64,000 nucleotides of DNA from Vibrio chagasii (GTDB taxonomy: Bacteria > Pseudomonadota > Gammaproteobacteria > Enterobacterales > Vibrionaceae): the NCBI GenBank assembly GCA_041879415.1, contig CP090851.1, positions 806,001-870,000 on the forward strand, written 5' to 3'. The notes under the pieces are model-generated. The model was given only the letters and a program-made list of their open reading frames with translations. It had not been told where the DNA came from and searched no databases. Positions 52,127 to 60,083 of the stretch are shown here, one piece after another; position 1 is the stretch's first letter; the number at the start of each line of letters is the position of its first letter. The translations under genes and the position numbers were made by a program.

Positions 52127-54490
52127 TTAGAATAATCCTAATTGCTGCCCGCTAACTCTTTCAAAATCTAATCCAATAAAAGGTAAAATCGCTTCAGCCA
52201 CCGGCTTAATCTGCTTATCGATGTAATGCTGATAATCGATACCACTCTTCAAATACTCTTTAGGCTCTGGGCCATTCAAGGTAATTAAGTATTCAATACG
52301 TCCTTTGTTTTGGTATTGAAGTGGGCGTCCTAATTTTGCATTGACCTCATCTGCCATTCTAGCCGCCCGAACTTGTGGCGGAATGTTCTTTTGATACTCA
52401 TGCAGCTTGCGACGCAAACGCTTTTGGTAAACCAGCAAATCGTCATGTTTACCTGCTGAAGTTTCATCAACAAACTGCCTGACGTAGTCGGTCGGATCTT
52501 GGTCGTGGAATACCATTTCATACAAGGTTTGTTGGAACTGTTGTGCCAGTGGTGTCCAATCTGTTCGTGCACTTTCGAGTCCTTTGAAAATGATCTTCTC
52601 TTGGTCACCATGATTGATTAAACCTGCGTAGCGCTTCTTCGAACCAGTTTCCGAACCACGAATGGTTGGCATCAGGAATTTGCGATAGTGGGTCTCGTAT
52701 TCTAGTTCAAGAATTGAGGTCAGGTTATAGGTCTCTTTCAGGTGTTCAGTCCACCAGTTGTTAATATAAGCCACCAGTTGATGGCCAATCTCGTCGGCTT
52801 GCTCTTGGTCATAACTGCCATTGAGGGATACGAAGGTCGAATCGGTATCCCCATAAATCACTTGGTAGCCCTTGTCTTCGATCAGAACCTTGGTTTGCTT
52901 CATGATCTCATGACCACGCATCGTGATTGATGACGCCAACCGAGTATCAAAGAAGCGGCAACCAGATGAACCTAACACGCCATAGAAAGAGTTCATGATG
53001 ATCTTAATGGCTTGAGAGAAGGCTTTTTCGTTGTTCTTCTTTGCAACGTCACGTGCAGCCCAAAGGTTTTCGATCATCTCTGGTAAGAAGTGTTTGGTCC
53101 GGTGAAATTGCCCACCGCGAAAACCATCAACGGCTTGGTCTTCTGCAGGGCCGATGTCCAGTTTTAACCCTTCGATTAGCCCCATAGGGTCAATCAAAAA
53201 TGAACGAATGATGGACGGGTATAGGCTCTTGAAATCGAGAACTAATACCGAGTCATAAAGATTAGGGATGGAGTCCATCACGTAGCCACCGGGGCTAGCA
53301 ATCCAGTTCTCAGGCTCTAGGTTAGGGGCAACATAGCCTGCTCTGTGTATCTGAGGTAAATATAAATTGGTAAAGGCTGCAACAGAGCCGCCAACACGGT
53401 CTAGCTCAACTCCGGTCAAGCGAGAGCGCTCAATAACAAAATCGAGTAGGTGGGTGTGTTCGAAGATTCGATTTACCAACACACAGTCTTGCAGGTTGTA
53501 CTTAGCCAATGAAGGCTTATCGAACTTGAACATTCGATTAATTTCATCCATGCGATCATGGACGTTATGGATATCTTTACCTTCACCAAGCAGTTCCCGT
53601 GAAACCGACTCAAGCGACCAGGAACGAAAGTGATAGGTGGCTGTCTTCAACATATCGATACCATCCAAAACGACACGCCCGGGAATGGTTATGAAGCCTT
53701 GTTGGCTTTGTGCAGAGCTACGGAAGAAGCTAGGTTGATTATCTCGACCAATATTGAGCTTAACTTCATTCCATTCCGCCCGTTTGTGCAAGAGCCTGAA
53801 ATCGAAGTCGATGACGTTCCAGCCAATGATGATGTCTGGGTCAAATTCAGAGAACCATGCGATCATCGCTTCAAGCAGGGCTTTTTCATTCGCGACCCAT
53901 TGGATATTGGTTTCTGCTTGTTGTGGCTCGCCAATCATAATCACTCGGCTATCCATTGGACTGTCTAATCCAATGGAGTAGAGCACGCCTTTCTCTGAAC
54001 ATTCAATATCCAGAGAAACCATCGATAATGTTGGTAAGTAATTGCCTGCTCTGCACTTGGCATTGGAGACTCGACGATGCTGATTCTTTTGTACAGCCGT
54101 GCCAGTAAACTCGATACTTCCTTTGATAAAACGTTCCATTAGGAATCGATCCGCAAGGCGAATATCGCTCTCAAAAGTCTGGATTTCTTCATTGTTGAAG
54201 GCTTGTGATAATCCAAAGCTGCTTCTCGATAGTGTTGTATAACAAGCTGCGAGAGGGGTTTGCTCGAAAGTTGCGAGCTCAAGAGGTTTAAACTGGCACT
54301 CAATGGACTCTTTGGCCGCAATCGACTCGCAAGCGGGTACATCAGATTGAGCGACAAAAAACACTGGCTTTTCGTTTTGAATAGTCAGAAGAGTAGGGCC
54401 TTCCGGTGTGTTTAACCACAAGTCGATCTGTGTGCGCCCTGAAAAATCTCTCGCCTGTCTTGTAAGTACAAAGCCTTGCTGAATATCCAA
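52127..54490 (-). CDS. polB: DNA polymerase II (family B)
   Basis: The 787-residue polymerase has the 3'-5' exonuclease motifs (SLDIECSEKGVLYSIG near 162-177 and IIGWNVIDFDFRLL) and the polymerase motifs A (DFKSLYPSII), B (KIIMNSFYGVLGSSG) and C (IYGDTDST). It ends with a clamp-binding-like QQLGLF at the extreme C-terminus. It works in replication restart and lesion bypass. I see no clear LexA box in the upstream 100 bp. Confidence 0.96.
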   Translation of the reverse strand: MDIQQGFVLTRQARDFSGRTQIDLWLNTPEGPTLLTIQNEKPVFFVAQSDVPACESIAAKESIECQFKPLELATFEQTPLAACYTTLSRSSFGLSQAFNNEEIQTFESDIRLADRFLMERFIKGSIEFTGTAVQKNQHRRVSNAKCRAGNYLPTLSMVSLDIECSEKGVLYSIGLDSPMDSRVIMIGEPQQAETNIQWVANEKALLEAMIAWFSEFDPDIIIGWNVIDFDFRLLHKRAEWNEVKLNIGRDNQPSFFRSSAQSQQGFITIPGRVVLDGIDMLKTATYHFRSWSLESVSRELLGEGKDIHNVHDRMDEINRMFKFDKPSLAKYNLQDCVLVNRIFEHTHLLDFVIERSRLTGVELDRVGGSVAAFTNLYLPQIHRAGYVAPNLEPENWIASPGGYVMDSIPNLYDSVLVLDFKSLYPSIIRSFLIDPMGLIEGLKLDIGPAEDQAVDGFRGGQFHRTKHFLPEMIENLWAARDVAKKNNEKAFSQAIKIIMNSFYGVLGSSGCRFFDTRLASSITMRGHEIMKQTKVLIEDKGYQVIYGDTDSTFVSLNGSYDQEQADEIGHQLVAYINNWWTEHLKETYNLTSILELEYETHYRKFLMPTIRGSETGSKKRYAGLINHGDQEKIIFKGLESARTDWTPLAQQFQQTLYEMVFHDQDPTDYVRQFVDETSAGKHDDLLVYQKRLRRKLHEYQKNIPPQVRAARMADEVNAKLGRPLQYQNKGRIEYLITLNGPEPKEYLKSGIDYQHYIDKQIKPVAEAILPFIGLDFERVSGQQLGLF

Positions 54491-54916
54491 TGTAATAACC
54501 TATTGATACGGGGGAGTGAATACTACCATCTAGCGCCAGATTACGCACAATAGGCTGCAAAGATAGTCATTAAATACTCGTTAGTAGCAGTAAATAACGG
54601 GACTCTGTAAGCAAAAAAGTGAAATTGTCGAGAATGGCCATTTAATGGTATTGAAAATATCTTTATCTTATGTAATTTTATTGGGTGTTGTTTTAACTAG
54701 TTGATTTTTAGTGAAAGCTTGTGTTTTTAGCGTACCTTTTTATAAATAAGTACTTGCTAAAGTTAGTGTTTCAGCACATATTCAACAGAGCTTTTCTTTA
54801 GTAATTAAGTTAAGATGTACTCAATGCTGCGATCCACTGTTCCTTTGTCCGATTGTTTCAAACAGATGAAACGACACAGTGGTTGCAGAGCCAATTAATA
54901 GTGTGGAGATACAAGT

Positions 54917-55561
54917 TTGATAAATGTTTTCCTTGTAGATGATCACGAGCTGGTTCGCACAGGGATACGACGTATTATTGAAGACGTCCGTGGAATGAAC
55001 GTAGCAGGGGAAGCTGAAAGCGGTGAAGATGCTGCAAAATGGTGTCGTACAAACAATACTGACGTTATTTTGATGGATATGAATATGCCTGGTATTGGTG
55101 GCTTAGAAGCAACCAAGAAAATCTTGCGTTTCAACCCTGATGTTAAAATCATCGTTTTAACTGTTCATACGGAAAATCCGTTTCCAACTAAAGTGATGCA
55201 AGCTGGAGCTGCTGGTTACCTTACTAAAGGGGCAGGTCCGGATGAAATGGTCAATGCAATTCGTGTGGTCAACAGCGGCCAACGATACATTTCACCAGAA
55301 ATTGCGCAGCAGATGGCTTTGAGCCAATTCTCGCCTGCGTCTGAAAATCCATTCGCAGACTTATCTGAACGTGAACTTCAAATCATGATGATGATTACCA
55401 AAGGTCAGAAAGTGACGGATATTTCAGAACAACTCAATCTAAGTCCTAAGACAGTGAATAGTTACCGCTACCGTTTGTTCAGCAAACTGGATATCAGTGG
55501 CGATGTAGAGCTAACGCACTTAGCGATTAGACATGGAATGTTAGATACTGAGACCCTTTAA
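54917..55561 (+). CDS. uvrY: Response regulator UvrY/VarA (GacA family)
   Basis: The 214-residue protein has a receiver domain with the phosphorylated aspartate in VILMDMNMPG (Asp54) and a LuxR-type HTH (LSERELQIMMMITKGQKVTDISEQLNLSPKTVNSY). It is phosphorylated by BarA/VarS and activates csr small RNAs, with effects on quorum sensing and virulence. The start is TTG at 54917 after GTGTGGAG, as in Vibrio homologues that begin MINVFLVDDHELV. uvrC follows after 15 bp. The 425-bp gap before it (54491-54916) is AT-rich and contains no gene I can support. Confidence 0.95.
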   Translation: MINVFLVDDHELVRTGIRRIIEDVRGMNVAGEAESGEDAAKWCRTNNTDVILMDMNMPGIGGLEATKKILRFNPDVKIIVLTVHTENPFPTKVMQAGAAGYLTKGAGPDEMVNAIRVVNSGQRYISPEIAQQMALSQFSPASENPFADLSERELQIMMMITKGQKVTDISEQLNLSPKTVNSYRYRLFSKLDISGDVELTHLAIRHGMLDTETL

Positions 55562-55576
55562 CACTGAGATCGTATA

Positions 55577-57409
55577 GTGACCAACTTGTTTGACTCAGTC
55601 TCATTCCTCAAGACAGTAACCGAGCAGCCCGGCGTTTATAGAATGTATAACGCTGAGGCTGTCGTTATTTACGTCGGTAAAGCAAAGAACCTCAAAAAAC
55701 GCCTTTCTAGTTATTTCCGTAAAAAAGTCGACAGTGAAAAAACGCGCGCTTTAGTCAGCAACATTGACAAGATCGATGTCACTGTAACGCATACGGAAAC
55801 CGAAGCTCTTATCCTTGAGCATAACTACATCAAGCAGTATCTGCCAAAATACAACGTGCTCCTGCGTGATGATAAGTCGTACCCTTATATTTTTATTAGT
55901 GGTCACAAGCATCCTCGTTTATCGATGCATCGTGGAGCTAAAAAGAAAAAAGGTGAATACTTTGGTCCTTACCCTGACTCCGGCGCTGTGCGTGAGACGC
56001 TACACCTAATCCAAAAGATTTTCCCTGCTAGACAGTGTGAAGACACGGTTTATGCCAACAGAACTCGTCCTTGCTTGATGTATCAGATTGGTCGTTGCGC
56101 TGCGCCATGTGTCAGCTCAATCATTTCTGATGAAGAGTACAGCGAACTGGTCGACTATGTTCGTTTGTTCCTGCAAGGAAAAGATAAGTTAGTGCTTGAA
56201 ACGCTTATCGAGAAGATGGACACAGCAAGCCGTGAGCTGCGCTTTGAGCAAGCTGCGACTTTCCGTGATCAGATCCAAGCGATTCGACGAGTACAAGAGC
56301 AGCAATATGTATCTGACGATTCCATGGAAGATATGGATGTGTTGGGCTTTGCTCAAGAGAATGGCGTGGCGTGTATTCATATTTTGATGATTCGCCAAGG
56401 TAAAGTCTTGGGCAGTCGAAGTCATTTTCCTAAGATCCCAAACAATACAGTGCGTGAAGAGGTTTTCTCTAGCTTCTTAAGCCAGTATTACTTAGCGCAC
56501 AATGAAGCGAGGACTATTCCAACTCGTTTGATTCTGAACGCTGATTTGATGGAAGACGTCACTCCTATTCAAGAAGCCTTATGTGAAGTAGCGGGTCGCA
56601 AGATCCACTTCAATACTAATCCTTCTGGTGTTCGTGGCCGCTACCTTAAGCTATCGAATACCAATGCGTTAACGGCGATTACCACTAAGATTAATCACAA
56701 GATGACGATTAATCAGCGTTTCAAAGAGCTTCAAGAAGTGCTGTCGATGGATGCGATTAAGCGCATGGAATGTTTCGATATCAGTCATACCATGGGTGAA
56801 AGTACGATTGCGTCTTGTGTGGTGTTCAACCAAGAAGGCCCTGTTAAGCCTGAGTATCGTCGTTACAACATCACAGGCATTACCGGTGGTGATGACTATG
56901 CAGCAATGGCTCAGGCGCTTGAGAGGCGTTATTCGAAGCAGCTTGATGTTGATAAAATCCCAGACATTATCTTTATCGATGGTGGTAAAGGTCAGCTTAA
57001 TCGCGCTCATGAGATTATCTCTCAATATTGGGGGGATTGGCCGTTCAGACCGAGAATGATGGGTATTGCCAAAGGCGTGACGCGTAAACCTGGTTTAGAA
57101 ACTCTCATTACCCTTGAAGGTGAAGAGTTTAATTTGCCAAGTGATGCACCAGCCTTGCACCTTATTCAACATATTCGTGATGAGAGCCATAATCATGCGA
57201 TTGCAGGGCATAGAGCGAAGCGCGGTAAAACGCGTCGAACCAGTGCCTTGGAAGGAATTGAAGGGATAGGACCGAAGCGTCGCCAAGCTTTGTTGAAATA
57301 CATGGGGGGCTTACAAGAACTCAAGCGTGCAACTGTTGAAGAAATAGCCAAAGTGCCGGGCATTAGTCATTCTTTGGCAGAAAACATTTATCAAGCATTG
57401 AAACAATAG
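55577..57409 (+). CDS. uvrC: UvrABC excinuclease subunit C
   Basis: The 610-residue protein starts with GTG. It has the N-terminal GIY-YIG nuclease ([26 protein letters not shown]), a cysteine cluster ([25 protein letters not shown]), the UVR motif that binds UvrB (about 205-235), an RNase H-like nuclease half, and C-terminal HhH motifs ([21 protein letters not shown]). It makes both incisions in nucleotide excision repair. The uvrY-uvrC-pgsA order is conserved in gammaproteobacteria. Confidence 0.97.
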   Translation: MTNLFDSVSFLKTVTEQPGVYRMYNAEAVVIYVGKAKNLKKRLSSYFRKKVDSEKTRALVSNIDKIDVTVTHTETEALILEHNYIKQYLPKYNVLLRDDKSYPYIFISGHKHPRLSMHRGAKKKKGEYFGPYPDSGAVRETLHLIQKIFPARQCEDTVYANRTRPCLMYQIGRCAAPCVSSIISDEEYSELVDYVRLFLQGKDKLVLETLIEKMDTASRELRFEQAATFRDQIQAIRRVQEQQYVSDDSMEDMDVLGFAQENGVACIHILMIRQGKVLGSRSHFPKIPNNTVREEVFSSFLSQYYLAHNEARTIPTRLILNADLMEDVTPIQEALCEVAGRKIHFNTNPSGVRGRYLKLSNTNALTAITTKINHKMTINQRFKELQEVLSMDAIKRMECFDISHTMGESTIASCVVFNQEGPVKPEYRRYNITGITGGDDYAAMAQALERRYSKQLDVDKIPDIIFIDGGKGQLNRAHEIISQYWGDWPFRPRMMGIAKGVTRKPGLETLITLEGEEFNLPSDAPALHLIQHIRDESHNHAIAGHRAKRGKTRRTSALEGIEGIGPKRRQALLKYMGGLQELKRATVEEIAKVPGISHSLAENIYQALKQ

Positions 57410-57455
57410 TAAAAATCCCGCACCATTAAAGCGCAATTAATAAGAGCCCAATAAT

Positions 57456-58013
57456 ATGCGTTTGAATATACCTAACATTTTGTCCTTACTGAGACTATTT
57501 TTGATCCCAGTATTCGTTGTTGTTTTTTACCTACCTTACCAATGGGCTCCTTTTGCTGCTGCGATGGTTTTTTGGGTAGCGGGTTTTACTGACTGGTTAG
57601 ATGGCATGCTTGCTCGTAAGCTAGGGCAAACGTCTCGTTTTGGTGCCTTTATTGACCCAGTCGCAGACAAAGTGCTGGTTGCTACGGCTCTTATTTTGAT
57701 TACCGAGCATTACCACTCAATTTGGGTCACTATCCCAGCTGTGACCATGATAGCTCGAGAGATCATCATCTCCGCACTTCGTGAGTGGATGGCTGAAATC
57801 GGTAAACGTGCAAGCGTCGCGGTTTCTTGGGTCGGTAAAGTTAAGACGGTTTCTCAGATGTTTGCGTTGTGGGTGCTTATCTGGCGCTATGACGATTGGA
57901 TGATTTGGGTTGGCTACATTGCTCTGTACGTTGCAACGATTCTAACCTACTGGTCGATGGCACAATACTTAATGGCTGCCAAAGACGATTTGTTAGACGA
58001 AAAACACCATTGA
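57456..58013 (+). CDS. pgsA: CDP-diacylglycerol-glycerol-3-phosphate 3-phosphatidyltransferase
   Basis: The 185-residue membrane enzyme has the CDP-alcohol phosphotransferase motif in full: [20 protein letters not shown] followed by IDPVAD (about 48-73), inside the usual four to six helices. It makes phosphatidylglycerol phosphate, the first step to phosphatidylglycerol and cardiolipin. It lies downstream of uvrC and before the tRNA cluster. Confidence 0.95.
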   Translation: MRLNIPNILSLLRLFLIPVFVVVFYLPYQWAPFAAAMVFWVAGFTDWLDGMLARKLGQTSRFGAFIDPVADKVLVATALILITEHYHSIWVTIPAVTMIAREIIISALREWMAEIGKRASVAVSWVGKVKTVSQMFALWVLIWRYDDWMIWVGYIALYVATILTYWSMAQYLMAAKDDLLDEKHH

Positions 58014-58020
58014 TGAAGAA

Positions 58021-58042
58021 GCGAGCTAAGGCTCGCTTTTTT
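58021..58042 (+). terminator. Terminator after pgsA
   Basis: The stem GCGAGC/GCTCGC with a TAAG loop and T run lies 7 bp after the pgsA stop. Confidence 0.9.
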
Positions 58043-58279
58043 GATCTTTAACCTAAGGTCAAATAATCAATAATGGATATCTAATGTGATATAGATCTCT
58101 TTTGAATAGCCGATACACGGTGTGTTTTGCACATAAAGTCAGCTATTTAGCCCGTTTAGTATGAAATCTATTCAAACGAATTAAAAATACAAAAATATTA
58201 TTGACTCATCCGCTCGAATCCGTAGAATGCATCCCGTACCCAAGAGGATGGCAATGAGCGATTCGATTGGAGCTACTAA

Positions 58280-58353
58280 GGCGCCTTGGCAGAGTGGCTA
58301 TGCAGCGGATTGCAAATCCGTGGACCTCGGTTCGACTCCGGGAGGCGCCTCCA
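58280..58353 (+). tRNA. tRNA-Cys (GCA)
   Basis: A 74-nt cloverleaf including encoded CCA: acceptor GGCGCCT/AGGCGCC, anticodon loop TTGCAAA, T loop GTTCGACTC. It is first of four tRNAs, with a promoter region at about 58195-58235 (TTGACT, then TAGAAT). Confidence 0.97.
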
Positions 58354-58387
58354 TTATCTCTCTACTTTAAGAGAAGAATAATGAAAT

Positions 58388-58463
58388 GCGACACTAGCTC
58401 AGCTGGTAGAGCGCAACCTTGCCAAGGTTGAGGTCACGAGTTCGAACCTCGTGTGTCGCTCCA
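58388..58463 (+). tRNA. tRNA-Gly (GCC), copy 1
   Basis: A 76-nt cloverleaf with CCA. The anticodon stem AACCT/AGGTT holds the loop TGCCA with anticodon GCC. It is identical to the copy at 58659. Confidence 0.97.
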
Positions 58464-58541
58464 AATTTTGTATGTTGATTGGCGTCAACATAAGATGGTG
58501 TTTTACTTTTCAGTAATCGGCATCGCAATAAAGAATTGCGT

Positions 58542-58628
58542 GCCCTGGTGGTGGAATTGGTAGACACAAGGGATTTAAAATCCCTCGACGTTCGCGTTGT
58601 GCCGGTTCAAGTCCGGCCCGGGGCACCA
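58542..58628 (+). tRNA. tRNA-Leu (TAA)
   Basis: An 87-nt class II tRNA with long variable arm and CCA. Anticodon stem AGGGA/TCCCT holds loop TTTAAAA, anticodon TAA. Confidence 0.97.
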
Positions 58629-58658
58629 TCTACAAGTCTTTATCTCGATAAAGCAAAT

Positions 58659-58734
58659 GCGACACTAGCTCAGCTGGTAGAGCGCAACCTTGCCAAGGTT
58701 GAGGTCACGAGTTCGAACCTCGTGTGTCGCTCCA
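58659..58734 (+). tRNA. tRNA-Gly (GCC), copy 2
   Basis: Identical in sequence to the copy at 58388. It is followed directly by the tandem repeat region whose units contain relics of its 3' end. Confidence 0.97.
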
Positions 58735-58738
58735 ATTT

Positions 58739-59195
58739 GAAAAGGCTCATCAGAGATGATGAGCCTTTTTCGCATCTGAAACACACTAAAGCTATTTAAG
58801 ACATCAGGTCATGAGTTGACCCCGTGTACCTAGCCGGCCGCGTCGTTCCAATTAGAAAAGGCTCGTTAGAAATGACGAGCTTTTTGCATCTAAAACATAC
58901 TAAAGTAATTTGAGACATTAGGTCACGAGTTGACCCCGTGTCCTAGCCGGCCGCGTCACTCCAATTAGCAAAGGCTCGTCAGAAATGACGAGCTTTTTGC
59001 ATCTGAAACATACTAAAGTAATTTGAGACATTAGGTCACGAGTTGACCCCGTGTCCTAGCCGGCCGCGTCGTTCCAATTAGAAAAGGCTCGTTAGAAATG
59101 ACGAGCTTTTTGCATCTGAAACATACTAAAGTAATTTGAGACATTAGGTCACGAGTTGACCCCGTGTCCTAGCCGGCCGCGTCTATCCAAATTAA
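58739..59195 (+). repeat. Four tandem units of a tRNA-Gly 3'-end relic plus terminator
   Basis: Four units of 113-116 bp start at about 58739, 58855, 58968 and 59081. Each has a hairpin (AAAGGCTCGT-N-ACGAGCTTTTT type), a spacer CATCTGAAACATACTAAAG, and a segment AGGTCACGAGTTGACCCCGT followed by a GC-rich CTAGCCGGCCG and CGTCGTTCCA. The last parts match the T arm and CCA end of tRNA-Gly next door, with changes that would prevent a cloverleaf. The units look like duplications of the 3' end of a tRNA gene and its terminator. Confidence 0.85.
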
Positions 59196-59226
59196 GAAGC
59201 CCGAATCGAAATGTTTGGGCTTTTTG
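59196..59226 (+). terminator. Terminator ending the tRNA/repeat region
   Basis: The stem AAGCCCGAA/TTTGGGCTT (one G-T pair) with a T run closes the repeated region. Confidence 0.8.
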
Positions 59227-59309
59227 GTTTCTGTCGTCAGCGTTTCCATATCAGTATTCTCCTTGTTCGAACCCGTAATCAAACTTCATTTCTATCACTT
59301 AGAACTTTA

Positions 59310-59525
59310 AAAGCGAGATTCCCTATGAGCTCGTACCTCGCGCTAGGGAATGACGAAAAAGGATTAAGCTCGAAGCCTTCGTAACACACCTTTTGGGTAC
59401 TTAGTTTGTCATCATCTACCGAAAGCGGCTTAAAGCTTCTCTAACAGCGTTTATATACCCACACCGTCATCCTCGGGCGTGAGGGACGAACGAACCGGGG
59501 ATCTCGCTTTTTAAACTTACATTGG
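59310..59525. repeat. Vibrio-type intergenic palindromic elements
   Basis: Two short elements with the look of dispersed Vibrio intergenic repeats are present. One is ATTCCCTA/TAGGGAAT with GCGAGATT before it (59313-59354). The other lies near 59465-59512 with TCATCCTCGGG and CGGGGATCTCGC. No coding potential is seen in 59227-59610. Confidence 0.5.
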
Positions 59526-59618
59526 TGATATTTAAAGCAATTTCTCACTCACTGCGCGTATTAATTAAGCGTTTCTTAAAAACTATTGATAGTTCGTTTC
59601 ACTTTATGTTACTTTCCC

Positions 59619-59795
59619 GCGCAATCTCGGAACGGCCGATGTTCAAAAAGAGCCGCGATTGCTTTCTGGGGGATACGCGTAATGACCATTCTTGCTGATT
59701 GGGACATTACGTAGGGTAGGTATCGGCTAGTCCTTTAGCTGATAGACGGGATACTTATGGCGCAGTTCGCCATGCTAATGGGAAACCCAACATTG
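59619..59795 (+). ncRNA. Structured leader RNA upstream of the diaminobutyrate gene, probably the DABA-DC-AT motif
   Basis: Several perfect stems follow each other: GCAATC-CGG/CCG-GATTGC (59621-59662), CGTAATG/CATTACG (59678-59711), ATCGGCTA/TAGCTGAT (59722-59743, one G-U pair), ATGGCG/CGCCAT (59757-59773) and TGGG/CCCA (59779-59788). Conserved-looking purine-rich joints lie between them. It lies about 300 bp before a diaminobutyrate aminotransferase/decarboxylase gene. A Vibrio RNA motif named DABA-DC-AT has been described at such genes, and this is a likely member; I cannot check the consensus. It may regulate norspermidine synthesis. Confidence 0.6.
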
Positions 59796-60083
59796 AACAT
59801 ACTAACTACAACATTGCTAATCAGCTCTGCATTTCCAAAGGGACCAGCTCCTCATAGCTGCCCGATCCTGCAAAAATGTCCAATTCTTCAAAACAGTAGC
59901 ATTACTGAACCTTGAGCTCGCGCTAACAATTTCTCACTGTCTTAAGGCAGCTTAATTTCGTATTCGTCGTTTGACTTATGCGGGCGTACAGCTATATCTC
60001 ATTTCTAGACAATATGCGTATTTCATTAAGAACTCTTGTTAATCGAGAGGGCTGGTGTGTATTTGTGTTTGCTGGAGGTGAGT

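Noticed and set aside
59619..59795. Group II intron or csr-type RNA as an explanation of the structured leader
   Set aside because: No intron-encoded protein or domain V is visible, and the GGGA motifs are not in regular hairpin loops as in csr RNAs.
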